A stretch of DNA of 64,000 nt from Pseudomonas fluorescens (GTDB lineage Bacteria > Pseudomonadota > Gammaproteobacteria > Pseudomonadales > Pseudomonadaceae): contig NZ_MOBX01000014.1 of assembly GCF_003732425.1 (NCBI RefSeq), forward strand, positions 672,816 through 736,815, written 5' to 3'. The notes below the pieces were generated by a model. That model did no database searches and was not told the DNA's origin. It worked only from the letters and a program-made list of their open reading frames with translations. The translations under genes were made by a program, and so were the position numbers. Shown here piece by piece: positions 51,776 to 60,470 of this stretch; within the stretch, counting starts at the first letter, position 1, and each line of letters opens with the position of its first letter.

Positions 51776-52564
51776 TCAAGCGGTGCGAAGGGCGCCTGCC
51801 AGTGGCAACGGCAGGGCGTCGACGGCGGCGCGCTGGGCGCGGCGGTCGCTGTTCAAAGGGATGTCGTAGGTGATGCGTGCGCCATAGGCGCCGGGGGCGT
51901 GCGGGTCGAGGCGGACCTTGTCGAACACCAGCAGACGGGTGCCGAGGCTGAAGCCTTCGGACAAGTCGTGGGTGACCATGAACACCGTCAGTCTGGTTTC
52001 GCGCCACAGCTCCAGCAGCAAGGCGTGCATGTCTTTGCGGATGCCCGGATCGAGCGCGCCAAACGGCTCGTCGAGCAGCAACACGCGCGGTTTCATGATC
52101 AGCGCCTGGGCAATCGCCAGCCGTTGCTGCATGCCGCCGGAGAGCTGCGCCGGGTATTTGTCGAGCGCATGGCCGAGGCCGACTTTGTCGAGCAGTGTCG
52201 CGGCCTGTTCGCGCGCCTCACGTTTGGCGCTGCCGAACAACCGACCGAGCAACCGCGCACGCGGCAGTTCGAGGCCGAGGGCGACGTTGTCGAGCACGCT
52301 CAAATGCGGGAACACCGAGTAGCGCTGGAACACCACGCCACGGCTGGCATCTGGTTCACTGGCCAGCGCTTGACCGTCGAGCAGGATCTCGCCGCGACTC
52401 GCCGTTTCCTGACCGAGCAGCAGGCGCAGGAAGGTCGATTTGCCGCAACCGGACGCGCCGACCAGGGTGCAGAACTCGCCCTCGTTGACGCTCAGGTTCA
52501 AGCCTTCCAGCACCACTTGATCGGCGTATTGCTGCCAGACGTTTTTGACCGTGATGAAGCTCAT
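51776..52564 (-). CDS. ABC transporter ATP-binding protein (guanidine/urea-carboxylase-associated)
   Basis: A 262-residue ATPase powering import. Walker A GASGCGKST (about residues 36-44), signature LSGGMQQRLAIAQ (about residues 139-151), Walker B VLLLDEPFGALD (about 160-171), and the H-loop THD are all present. It overlaps the permease gene by 4 bases. Belongs to the nitrate/taurine-type importer group. Substrate inferred from the operon. Confidence 0.92.
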   Translation of the reverse strand: MSFITVKNVWQQYADQVVLEGLNLSVNEGEFCTLVGASGCGKSTFLRLLLGQETASRGEILLDGQALASEPDASRGVVFQRYSVFPHLSVLDNVALGLELPRARLLGRLFGSAKREAREQAATLLDKVGLGHALDKYPAQLSGGMQQRLAIAQALIMKPRVLLLDEPFGALDPGIRKDMHALLLELWRETRLTVFMVTHDLSEGFSLGTRLLVFDKVRLDPHAPGAYGARITYDIPLNSDRRAQRAAVDALPLPLAGALRTA

Positions 52565-53382
52565 TTGGCCGCCCCCTCATACCAAGGGAAGGCGCGGCGG
52601 GTCAGGTACTTCAGGCCCCAATCCATCAGCCAGGCGAGGAGGGTGATCCACACCACGTACGGCAGAATTACGTCCATCGCCAGATAACGCCGCACCAGAA
52701 AAATCCGGTAGCCGAGGCCGTCGGTGGAGGCAATCGCTTCGGCGGCAATCAGGAACAGCCACGCCGAACCGAGCATCAGCCGTAACGAGATCAGCAAGCG
52801 TGGCAGCAGTTGCGGCAGCACCACCCGCAGCATCAGCGTCCAGGTCGAGGCACCGAGGGTCTGTGCCTTGATCAGCAGTTCGACGGGGATTTCCCGGGCG
52901 CGTTGTTCCAGATCGCGAGCAAGCGCCGGGGTGATGCCGATCACGATCAGCATGACTTTCGACAACTCGCCCAAGCCGAAGACGATGAACAGAATTGGCA
53001 GGATTGCCAGCGGTGGCACCATCGACAGCACCGTTAGCAGCGGCGACAACGGCGCGCCAAACAACGGCAACGTGCCGGCGGCGATGCCCAGGCACAGCCC
53101 GACCAAAGCAGCGATGCCGAGGCCGATGGCCAGACGCCGCAGGCTCGACGCGGTGTCCTGCCACAACAGGTAGTCACCGGTGCGGCTGTCGGCATTGAAG
53201 GCCAGGCGTTTTACCGCGTCGGTCATCTGCACGGCGCTGGGCAGCAGTTTGTCGTTGGGGTTGTCCGCCAGGCGCTCGGCCGAACCCATGAAGTAGGCGA
53301 ACAGCACCAGGGCGAACGGCAGGATCACCAACAACAGGCGACTCGGGCGATCCGGGTGGCGATTGATCAGGCGCATGGCCAA
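52561..53382 (-). CDS. ABC transporter permease (guanidine/urea-carboxylase-associated)
   Basis: A 273-residue inner-membrane protein of about six helices with the coupling-loop motif EQRAREIPVELLIKAQTLGAS (about residues 168-188, EAA-like). It resembles the SsuC/TauC permease group. It lies between the binding-protein gene (12 bases) and the ATPase gene (4-base overlap), so the three form one importer. Confidence 0.92.
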   Translation of the reverse strand: MAMRLINRHPDRPSRLLLVILPFALVLFAYFMGSAERLADNPNDKLLPSAVQMTDAVKRLAFNADSRTGDYLLWQDTASSLRRLAIGLGIAALVGLCLGIAAGTLPLFGAPLSPLLTVLSMVPPLAILPILFIVFGLGELSKVMLIVIGITPALARDLEQRAREIPVELLIKAQTLGASTWTLMLRVVLPQLLPRLLISLRLMLGSAWLFLIAAEAIASTDGLGYRIFLVRRYLAMDVILPYVVWITLLAWLMDWGLKYLTRRAFPWYEGAAK

Positions 53383-53394
53383 ATCCTCCGTGGC

Positions 53395-54462
53395 TTACAG
53401 CTTGGCGTCGGCGGCCATCTGCACGTAGGTCGGATCGAAACGCAGCTTGAGGTTGCCGGTATCGCCACTGGTCACGCCGTTGGCGAAGGCCATGCCGACC
53501 GCGCTGGTGTCTTTCGCGCCTTCGCCGAGCAAGCCGTGCTGGAAGGAGAACTCGGCGACCTTGCGCATGGTTTCCGGCAGTTGTTTGCTGGTAGCGAAGC
53601 TCAGGGCTTCCTTCGGTGTGGCGAACAGTTTGGTGGTGTCCAGTTGTGCCTGGAATCCGGCCAGATCCGTGCCCGAGGCCTTGGCCATGTGCTCCAGCGC
53701 AACCTTGCTCGCGGCGCTCTTGGCGTTCATCAGCTCGACCACTTCGAACCACGCACCGGTCAGCGCTTTGCCCAGCGCCGGGTTGTCTTTGAGGGTGGCG
53801 CTGTTGACCACCATCATGTCCATGATCTCGCCAGGAATCTGGCTGGAATTGAACACTTCGGTCACGCCCGGTTTGGCCTTGATGTCCGAGAGCATCGGGT
53901 TCCAAGTAGTGACGGCGTTGACCTGTTCGGTGTTGAAAGCGGCGGAGATATCGGCGTCGGAAGTGTTGACCACTTTCAGGTCTTTCTCGCTCAGGTCAAC
54001 CGAGTCCAGTGCACGGGCGAGCAGGTAGTGCGAGACCGACAGTTCGACCAGATTGACGTCCATGCCCTTGAGGTCGGCGGCTGTCTTGCCGTCGCCCTTG
54101 AGGACAATGCCGTCGTTGCCGTTGGAGAAGTCGCTGACGATCAGCGCGGTGCTATCGACGCCGCCGGCGGCCGGAATGGTCAGCGCGTCCATGTTGGTCA
54201 TGGTGCAGCCGTCGAACTGGCCGGCGGTGTACTGGTTGATCGATTCGACGTAGTCGTTGAGCTGCACGACGTCGATCTTGATCCCGTACTTCTTCGCCCA
54301 TTTGTCGACGATGCCCTGGCTGCCGGCGTATTCCCAGGGCATCCAGCCGGCGTAGATCGTCCAGCAGACGCTGAAGTGATCTTTCTGGGCGGCGGGGGAT
54401 TGCGTGCTGAGGAGCGCGGCGAACGCGGCGGCGAGCAGGGCGGGCAAACGTAGTCGGGTCAT
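53395..54462 (-). CDS. ABC transporter periplasmic binding protein (guanidine/urea-carboxylase-associated)
   Basis: A 355-residue secreted protein with a signal peptide (LPALLAAAFAALLSTQSPAA) and a NMT1/THI5-like solute-binding fold: FSVCWTIYAGWMPWEYAGSQGIVDKW near the mature N-terminus and KLKVV-like hinge segments. It is the first gene of the guanidine operon and starts about 60 bases after the riboswitch, so its translation or transcription is likely directly controlled. Named urea-carboxylase-associated in databases; guanidine is more likely here. Confidence 0.9.
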   Translation of the reverse strand: MTRLRLPALLAAAFAALLSTQSPAAQKDHFSVCWTIYAGWMPWEYAGSQGIVDKWAKKYGIKIDVVQLNDYVESINQYTAGQFDGCTMTNMDALTIPAAGGVDSTALIVSDFSNGNDGIVLKGDGKTAADLKGMDVNLVELSVSHYLLARALDSVDLSEKDLKVVNTSDADISAAFNTEQVNAVTTWNPMLSDIKAKPGVTEVFNSSQIPGEIMDMMVVNSATLKDNPALGKALTGAWFEVVELMNAKSAASKVALEHMAKASGTDLAGFQAQLDTTKLFATPKEALSFATSKQLPETMRKVAEFSFQHGLLGEGAKDTSAVGMAFANGVTSGDTGNLKLRFDPTYVQMAADAKL

Positions 54463-54522
54463 GGTGGGTTCTCCAGTTGATCAAGGGCGGACAGGAAGGC
54501 AACGCGGCACCGCGAACGGTGG

Positions 54523-54622
54523 CTTGTCTCCCGGGCTTTTGTCCCGCCGTGTAACCTCAACTGGAGGTCGCCAACTCTCGGACCAGCCACTCGCGATTGC
54601 GAGCCGGAACCCTAGTCAGCCA
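54523..54622 (-). promoter_or_regulatory. Guanidine-I (ykkC) riboswitch
   Basis: On the reverse strand the leader contains CTAGGGTTCCGG, then GGCTGGTCCGAGAGTTGG, then ACACGGCGGGACAAAAGCCC and GGGAGAC in this order: these are the conserved blocks of the guanidine-I (ykkC) aptamer. A variable hairpin (CTCGCAATCGCGAG) and another (ACCTCCAGTTGAGGT) sit between blocks as expected. Located just before the ABC importer, carboxylase and DUF1989 genes, it would turn the operon on when free guanidine is bound. The expression platform was not resolved. Confidence 0.92.
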
Positions 54623-54626
54623 TTGC

Positions 54627-54909
54627 AAATTGTGGTGCCGCGAACCTGTGATGACTCCTGCACGGGTTTGCTAAAGCGAGACCCGTGCCAAGTCGCGTCA
54701 GGCGCTCTGGCACGGGCGCGCGGGTTGCATCGGGTTGGCGGCGAGGGCGCTGAGGCGCTTTGAGTTGGTGCGCGGCTGCACCGTGATGCAGCGCGATTGC
54801 CGCTGATCCGATGGTTTTGGCGGGTTGGCACTCGGCATGGCTTCGTCAGTCAAAACAGGTGTCAGCCGGTCTGTGCCGACTGCTGTCGCAGGTCTTTCAG
54901 GAGGCCGCC
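54627..54909. other. Promoter region between the riboswitch and the Tyr-rich lipoprotein genes
   Basis: About 280 bases with no gene. The left part must hold the promoter of the leftward guanidine operon; a GC-rich pair CACGGGTTTGC / AAAGCGAGACCCGTG (54661-54688) forms a hairpin. The right part contains the promoter of the rightward small gene, with CAGGAGGCCGCC as ribosome-binding site. No operator was recognised. Confidence 0.5.
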
Positions 54910-55173
54910 ATGCTTATTCATAAAACGTTGCGAAGGGCGCTGCTGGGCGCGGTGCTCGGTTTCGGTCTATCCGGTTGTTACTATTACGCCGGACCCTACG
55001 ATGCTTATCCGTCTACCTACTACTCTCCCGGCTATTACTCGCCTTATTACTACGGGGGTTATTACGGTCCGCGCTACTACGGCGGCGCGCGTTATTACCA
55101 CGGTGGCTACGGCTATCGAGGCGGTTACGGACGGGGTTATCACGGCGGCGGATATCACGGTGGTCACCATTAA
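54910..55173 (+). CDS. Tyr/Gly-rich small lipoprotein
   Basis: An 87-residue protein with a lipoprotein signal (LLGAVLGFGLSGC, Cys23) followed by a stretch almost entirely of Tyr, Gly, Pro and Ser (YYSPGYYSPYYYGGYYGP) and a His/Gly-rich end. No family is recognised. The start is defined by CAGGAGGCCGCCATG, the same leader as the next gene. Such Tyr-rich repeats suggest a surface or amyloid-like structural role, which is inference. Confidence 0.72.
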   Translation: MLIHKTLRRALLGAVLGFGLSGCYYYAGPYDAYPSTYYSPGYYSPYYYGGYYGPRYYGGARYYHGGYGYRGGYGRGYHGGGYHGGHH

Positions 55174-55354
55174 TCAGCGGCTGAATGACGGCGCTTTTGC
55201 CGATGAACAAGGTTTTATCAATCACTTGTTTCAACTTGTTGCAGGAACGCACCAGATGCCGAAAACGCTGTCTGATTTTTCGACAGTCACCGATTAAATG
55301 ACTGTCGCCTGCCAGCGTCGCTGGTGTGGCCAACCCGCGGTCCAGGAGGCCGCC

Positions 55355-55762
55355 ATGTATAGACGAATTCTTCTGCTTGCTGCGTTGATGTTTTCCGTTG
55401 CCGGTTGCGTCCCGTACTCCTACGCGGACTCGTATTACAGCTCAGAGGTCTACACCTCACCTGCACCGGCCTACTACAACACGGGTGGCACGTATTACAA
55501 CGGTGGCAGCAGGTATTACGCGCAGCCTCGTTACTACCAACCGCAACCGCGGTACTACCAGCAACCGCGTTATTACCAATCGGCGCCGCGTTACTACCAG
55601 CCGGCTCCACGTTATTACGAAAGCCGTCGCTGGCACGGCAATGATCGCGGACGCTGGGATGGCCACCGTCGCGGCGGTTGGGATAACGATCACCGCGGTC
55701 GTGGCAACTATGACCGACACAGTGGACGTGGCGACCACAACGGACGTGGCAACCGCTGGTAA
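55355..55762 (+). CDS. Tyr-rich repeat lipoprotein
   Basis: A 135-residue protein with a lipoprotein signal (LLLAALMFSVAGC, Cys18), then a region of repeats of the form RYYQPxP (RYYAQP, RYYQPQP, RYYQQP, RYYQSAP, RYYQPAP) and an Arg/Gly/Asp/His-rich C-terminus (RGNYDRHSGRGDHNGRGNRW). It has the same CAGGAGGCCGCC leader as the preceding Tyr-rich gene and is followed by a good terminator. The two are about 180 bases apart and appear related by composition. Confidence 0.75.
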   Translation: MYRRILLLAALMFSVAGCVPYSYADSYYSSEVYTSPAPAYYNTGGTYYNGGSRYYAQPRYYQPQPRYYQQPRYYQSAPRYYQPAPRYYESRRWHGNDRGRWDGHRRGGWDNDHRGRGNYDRHSGRGDHNGRGNRW

Positions 55763-55776
55763 TCATCCGAAAATGA

Positions 55777-55805
55777 AAAGCGGCGCTTGAAGCGCCGCTT
55801 TTTTT
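55777..55805. terminator. Rho-independent terminator of the Tyr-rich lipoprotein gene
   Basis: Stem AAGCGGCGCTT/AAGCGCCGCTT around GA-type loop, followed by TTTTTTT; about 15 bases beyond the stop at 55762, also usable by the leftward enoyl-CoA hydratase-family gene. Confidence 0.93.
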
Positions 55806-55829
55806 GTACCTGGATTTTGTCCGAGGCAC

Positions 55830-56942
55830 TCAATACTGCGTCAAATCCGCCAACGGATGCCGCCCCTCCCACACTTTGTGAAAGTGCGCCTCGACCACCG
55901 CATCCGGCACGCTGCTGACGTCCGGCCAATGCCAGTGCGGTTTCTGATCCTTGTCGATCAACCGCGCGCGAACCCCTTCGCTGAACTCCGGATGCCGGCA
56001 GCAATTGAGGCTCAGGGTGTATTCCATCTGAAAGACTTCGGCCAGCGACATGTGCCGAGCGCGGATGATCTGTTCCCAGACGAGATGCGCGGTCAGCGGC
56101 GAGCCTTCGCTCATGGTTTTCGCCGCGCGGGCGATCAGCGGATCACTGCTGTCGCGCTGCAGGCTGATGGCTTTCCACGCACAGGTCACATCGCTGACGT
56201 CGAGCAGTTCGTCGATCTGCTGACGCCGCGGCAGCCACTGCGCCTCGGGCATTTGCACCACGGCTTCCTGTTGCAGGGCCTTGAGCAGACTGTTGAGTTG
56301 CATGTCGGTCTGCTCCTGCCAGTTCAGTTGCAGCAGGCCTTCGATCAGGTCTGGCTGCTGTTCGTCGAGCAGGAAGCGGTCAGCCAGATCCAGATCGATC
56401 GCATCACGCCCGTTCATGTGCGCCCCGGTCAGGCCCAGAAACAAACCGAGCTTGCCCGGCAGCCGGGCGAGAAACCAACTGGCGCCGACATCTGGATACA
56501 GACCGATGGTGATTTCTGGCATGGCCAAGCGGCTGCTCGGTGTGACGATCCGCGTACTCGCCCCTTGCAACAGGCCCATTCCGCCACCGAGCACGTAACC
56601 GTGGCCCCAGCAGATCAGCGGTTTCGGATAGGTGTGCAGGCTGTAATCCAGGCGGTATTCCGCGCTGAAAAACTGTGCGGCCAGCGGTGGTACCTCGCCG
56701 GGGTGGGCGCGACAGGCCTCAACCAGGCTGCGCACCTCGCCGCCGGCGCAGAAGGCTTTGTCGCCGTTGCCGCGCAGCAGTACACAGACGATTTGTGGAT
56801 CCTTGGCCCAGGCGTTCAGTTTGTCGCTGAGGGCGTTGATCATCGGCAGCGACAGTGCGTTCAGCGATTTTTCAGCATCCAGGCTGGCGATACCGATACG
56901 GGCGCCGTCGGTGCCGGTGAGTTCTTCGAAGTGCAGATTCAT
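55830..56942 (-). CDS. Enoyl-CoA hydratase/isomerase family protein (3-hydroxyisobutyryl-CoA hydrolase-like)
   Basis: A 370-residue protein of the crotonase superfamily. The oxyanion-hole loops are in NGDKAFCAGGEVRSL (about residues 59-73) and GHGYVLGGGMGLL (about 113-125), and PEITIGLYPDVGASWFLARLPG matches the long-form hydrolase subgroup; the C-terminal FSEGVRARLIDKDQKPHW is typical of 3-hydroxyisobutyryl-CoA hydrolases. A role in valine catabolism is plausible. It is monocistronic on the reverse strand, opposite ung. Confidence 0.85.
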   Translation of the reverse strand: MNLHFEELTGTDGARIGIASLDAEKSLNALSLPMINALSDKLNAWAKDPQIVCVLLRGNGDKAFCAGGEVRSLVEACRAHPGEVPPLAAQFFSAEYRLDYSLHTYPKPLICWGHGYVLGGGMGLLQGASTRIVTPSSRLAMPEITIGLYPDVGASWFLARLPGKLGLFLGLTGAHMNGRDAIDLDLADRFLLDEQQPDLIEGLLQLNWQEQTDMQLNSLLKALQQEAVVQMPEAQWLPRRQQIDELLDVSDVTCAWKAISLQRDSSDPLIARAAKTMSEGSPLTAHLVWEQIIRARHMSLAEVFQMEYTLSLNCCRHPEFSEGVRARLIDKDQKPHWHWPDVSSVPDAVVEAHFHKVWEGRHPLADLTQY

Positions 56943-57074
56943 CGTGACCTCGATCGGGAATTTGAACGATCAGTATGATCGTTGTGTGGGAAAGTGCCGG
57001 ATCTGCGTCAGATCAATTGACAAGCGTGGTCGGCTTTCCTAGGGTTCGCCCCATTGTTTTTGCCGGGTATGACC

Positions 57075-57767
57075 ATGACTGCTGACGACCGTATCAAACT
57101 CGAACCGAGCTGGAAGGAGGCACTGCGTGCTGAATTCGACCAGCCTTACATGGCAGAGTTGCGCCAGTTTCTGCAGCAGGAGCGGGCAGCCGGCAAGGAA
57201 ATCTATCCGCCGGGACCGATGATTTTCAACGCACTGAACTCCACGCCGCTGGATAAAGTGAAGGTAGTGATCCTCGGTCAGGACCCGTATCACGGCCAGG
57301 GCCAGGCCCACGGCTTGTGCTTTTCGGTGCAACCGGGCGTGCCGGCGCCGCCGTCGCTGGTCAACATCTATAAAGAGTTGAAACGCGACCTGAACATCGA
57401 CATTCCCAATCATGGTTACCTGCAGAGCTGGGCCGATCAGGGCGTGCTGATGCTCAACACCACCATGACCGTCGAGCGTGCCAACGCCAATGCGCACAAG
57501 GACAAGGGCTGGCAATTCTTCACTGATCGGATCATTGAATTGGTCAGCGAGCGCCAGCCGCATCTGGTGTTCATGCTCTGGGGCGCCCATGCGCAGAGCA
57601 AGCAGAAGCTGATCGACGCCACCAAGCATCTGGTGCTGACGTCGGTGCACCCTTCGCCGTTGTCGGCCTATCGCGGGTTCTTGGGTTGCGGGCACTTTGG
57701 CCGGACCAACAAGTTTCTCGAGCGGAATGGCGAGACGCCGATCGAGTGGCGTCTGCCGCCGATTTGA
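57075..57767 (+). CDS. ung: Uracil-DNA glycosylase (Ung)
   Basis: A 230-residue base-excision repair enzyme that removes uracil from DNA. The water-activating loop is GQDPYHG with Asp70, the uracil-recognition region MLNTTMTV, and the DNA-intercalating HPSPLSAYRGF with catalytic His192. ATG 57075 gives MTADDRIKLEPSWK as in other Pseudomonas Ung proteins; an ATG two codons upstream (57069) is equally possible. Confidence 0.96.
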   Translation: MTADDRIKLEPSWKEALRAEFDQPYMAELRQFLQQERAAGKEIYPPGPMIFNALNSTPLDKVKVVILGQDPYHGQGQAHGLCFSVQPGVPAPPSLVNIYKELKRDLNIDIPNHGYLQSWADQGVLMLNTTMTVERANANAHKDKGWQFFTDRIIELVSERQPHLVFMLWGAHAQSKQKLIDATKHLVLTSVHPSPLSAYRGFLGCGHFGRTNKFLERNGETPIEWRLPPI

Positions 57768-57783
57768 TGGGGTGATGACTTTC

Positions 57784-57917
57784 TGTGGCGAGGGAGCTTG
57801 CTCCCGCTGGGCTGCGCAGCAGCCCCGATTTCTGCTAACAGGCTCCTTCATACAGACCGCATTTGTTGGGTTTACGACTGCTGCGCAGCCGAGCGGGAGC
57901 AAGCGCCCTCGCCACAG
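57784..57917. repeat. REP/BIME palindrome, type C
   Basis: TGTGGCGAGGGAGCTTGCTC and GAGCGGGAGCAAGCGCCCTCGCCACA arms with a long degenerate centre; inner GGCTGCGCAGCAGCC also forms a hairpin. Between convergent ung and the AbrB-family gene. Confidence 0.9.
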
Positions 57918-57927
57918 GGACGCGGTT

Positions 57928-58962
57928 TTACTCGGGATTACGATCCCAGTACTTGAACAACGGCTCCGCCAGAAACAGTACAAACAACAGTCGCATCACC
58001 TGCATCGCCGTCACCAGCGGCACCGATAATTGCAGGGTCTCCGCCGTCAGGCTCATCTCGGCAATCCCGCCGGGCATCATGCCCAGTGTCAGTGAGCGCA
58101 GATCCAGATGGGTCAACGCACTCAATCCCAACGCCGCCAGTGCCGCGATCAACATGGTCAACGCCGTGCCAATCAACGTCCGCCCCATAAAGGAAGGCGC
58201 GCGCCGGAAGAACTGCCGGTTGAAGTGACAACCCAGACCGCTGCCAATCAACCACTGGCCAATCTGACTGCCGCCATTGGGCAAGCTGATGTGCAAATCC
58301 CAGCCAATGCTCACCGCCGCACTCACCAGCAACGGCCCGAACAGCCACGGATTGGGCTGGCGCAAACGCTGCCAGAGCCACGCGAGCAAACCACCCGCCG
58401 GAAACAGAATCGCCAGCCAGCGCCAATCGACGCTGCCTGCATGAGAAATCGGTGTACCGTCGCCGAGCAGATACTTGAACGTCGCTGGCACACACAACAC
58501 TACCACCAGCACCCGTAAACTCTGCCCCGCCGCGACGTGGCTGAGCATCGCGCCGTTACGTGCGCCGAGGTTGACCATCTCTCCGGAACCGCCCGGCATG
58601 CTCGAGAAAAACGCCGTGGCGCGATCCTCGCCGGTGCGGCGCATCAACCACACGCCGACCACCGCCGACAAACTGGTGACCAGCGCCCCGAAGAAGATCA
58701 AACCGAAATGGCTGAGCACCTGCTCCATCACCACCGGGGTGAAGTGCAGGCCGATGCCGATGCCGACAATCCACTGGCCGCACTTGCGGCCGCCAGGGAT
58801 TTCCGTGAGTTGCCACGGGGTCAGGCAGCGCACGAGGATGATCGCCAGCAACGAGCCGACCATCCACGGCAGTGGCCAGCCGATCTGGCTGGCGATAAAA
58901 CCGCCAAGCAGACCGACCAGCGGGGTTCCCCACCAGGATTTCAGTGAGGCGCGATCAAACAT
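57928..58962 (-). CDS. AbrB-family membrane protein (ammonia monooxygenase-like, DUF/PF05145)
   Basis: A 344-residue protein with about ten transmembrane helices in two related halves (GGFIASQIGWPLPWMVGSLLA near residue 17, and GGSQIGQWLIGSGLGCHFNR in the second half), the AbrB/AidE-type family seen next to transporters. Its ATG 58962 overlaps the tctA stop by 8 bases, so it is co-translated with the tricarboxylate transporter. The role is unknown; a helper or regulator of the transporter is suggested by context only. Confidence 0.8.
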   Translation of the reverse strand: MFDRASLKSWWGTPLVGLLGGFIASQIGWPLPWMVGSLLAIILVRCLTPWQLTEIPGGRKCGQWIVGIGIGLHFTPVVMEQVLSHFGLIFFGALVTSLSAVVGVWLMRRTGEDRATAFFSSMPGGSGEMVNLGARNGAMLSHVAAGQSLRVLVVVLCVPATFKYLLGDGTPISHAGSVDWRWLAILFPAGGLLAWLWQRLRQPNPWLFGPLLVSAAVSIGWDLHISLPNGGSQIGQWLIGSGLGCHFNRQFFRRAPSFMGRTLIGTALTMLIAALAALGLSALTHLDLRSLTLGMMPGGIAEMSLTAETLQLSVPLVTAMQVMRLLFVLFLAEPLFKYWDRNPE

Positions 58963-60469
58963 CGGCAAGGGCGCGGCGTGCGACCGAACGTTTGCGCCAG
59001 ATGCGGATGATCGGCATCAGCAGCATGATTGCCGTCAGCACCCAGACACCGAGGGTGATCGGGCTCGACCAGAGGATTTCCAGCGCACCGTTAGAGATCG
59101 AAAGGGCGCGACGCAGGTTCTGCTCCATTAGTTCGCCAAGGATGAAGCCCAGCAGCAGCGGCGACAGCGGGAAGTCCAGCTTGCGCAGGATGTAACCGAA
59201 GATGCCGATGCCGATCATCAGGAACAGGTCGAACGTGGTGGCGTGCACCGCGTAGACGCCGATCCCGGTGATGATCGCGATCACCGGCACCAGTGCCCAG
59301 TTCGGCACGGCAAGGATGCGGGTGAAGATGCGGATCATCGGGATGTTGAGGATCACCAGCATGATGTTGGCGATGAACAGCGAGGCGATCAGGCCCCAGA
59401 CGATGTCTGGTTGTTGCTGGAACAGCAGCGGGCCGGGAGTGATGTTGTACAGCGACAGGGCGCCGATCATCACCGCCGTGGTGCCCGAGCCTGGAACGCC
59501 GAGGGTCAGCATCGGCACCAGCGCACCGCAGGCTGCGCCACCGATCGCGGTTTCCGGCGCGGCGAGGCCACGGGCATCCCCTTCACCGAACTTGCCGCTG
59601 GCGCCGGCCAGACGTTTCTCGGTCATATAGGCCACGGCACTGGCGAGGGTCGCGCCGGCACCCGGCAACACGCCCATGATGAAGCCCAGCACGCCGCAAC
59701 GGACGTTGACCACGAACACCGACGCCGCTTCCTTGAAGTTGAACATCATCCGGCCGGTGGCTTTTACCGCTTCCTGGCCGTGGTGGGTTTTTTCCAGCAG
59801 CAGAAGGATTTCGCTGATCGAGAACAGACCCAGCACCAGCACGACGAACTGAATGCCGTCAGTCAGGTGAATGTTGTCGCCGGTGAAGCGATATACGCCG
59901 CTGTTGGCATCGATGCCGACCGTTGACAGGAACAGACCGATCAACGCCGCAATGAATGTTTTCAGCGGACGGTCACCGGCCATGCCGCCGAGACAGACGA
60001 TCGCAAACACCATCAGCACAAAATATTCCGCCGGGCCAAAAGCAATCGCCCATTTCGCCAGCAACGGTGCGAAGAGGACCATGCCGCAGGTGGCGATGAA
60101 CGCGCCAATGAACGAGCTCCACGCCGACAGCGACAGCGCCACACCGGCCAGACCTTTGCGGGCCATCGGGTAACCGTCGAGGGTGGTCATTACAGTGGAG
60201 GCTTCGCCTGGAATGTTCAGCAGGATCGAGCTGATCCGGCCGCCGTATTCGCAGCCCAGGTACACCGCTGCCAGCAGGATCAGCGCTGACTCCGGTGGCA
60301 GGCCGAGGGCAAATGCGATCGGGATCAGCAACGCCACGCCATTGATCGGGCCGAGGCCCGGCAACAGGCCGACGACGGTGCCGATCAGTGTGCCGCACAG
60401 CGCGGTCACCAGGTTGTAAGGGCTCAGCGCGACGCCGAAACCCTGACCCAAATAGCCAAGAGTATCCAT
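58955..60469 (-). CDS. tctA: Tripartite tricarboxylate transporter large permease TctA
   Basis: A 504-residue inner-membrane protein with about 12 helices that imports tricarboxylates such as citrate with TctB and the binding protein TctC. Typical TctA segments are LLPGLGPINGVALLIPI (about residues 42-58), GCEYGGRISSILLNIPGEASTVMTTLDGYPMA, and the second-half repeat GVLPGAGATLASAVAY and LVPMLTLGVPGSGTTAVM. It begins one base after the tctB stop and overlaps the following AbrB-family gene. Confidence 0.93.
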   Translation of the reverse strand: MDTLGYLGQGFGVALSPYNLVTALCGTLIGTVVGLLPGLGPINGVALLIPIAFALGLPPESALILLAAVYLGCEYGGRISSILLNIPGEASTVMTTLDGYPMARKGLAGVALSLSAWSSFIGAFIATCGMVLFAPLLAKWAIAFGPAEYFVLMVFAIVCLGGMAGDRPLKTFIAALIGLFLSTVGIDANSGVYRFTGDNIHLTDGIQFVVLVLGLFSISEILLLLEKTHHGQEAVKATGRMMFNFKEAASVFVVNVRCGVLGFIMGVLPGAGATLASAVAYMTEKRLAGASGKFGEGDARGLAAPETAIGGAACGALVPMLTLGVPGSGTTAVMIGALSLYNITPGPLLFQQQPDIVWGLIASLFIANIMLVILNIPMIRIFTRILAVPNWALVPVIAIITGIGVYAVHATTFDLFLMIGIGIFGYILRKLDFPLSPLLLGFILGELMEQNLRRALSISNGALEILWSSPITLGVWVLTAIMLLMPIIRIWRKRSVARRALADV

Positions 60470-60470
60470 A

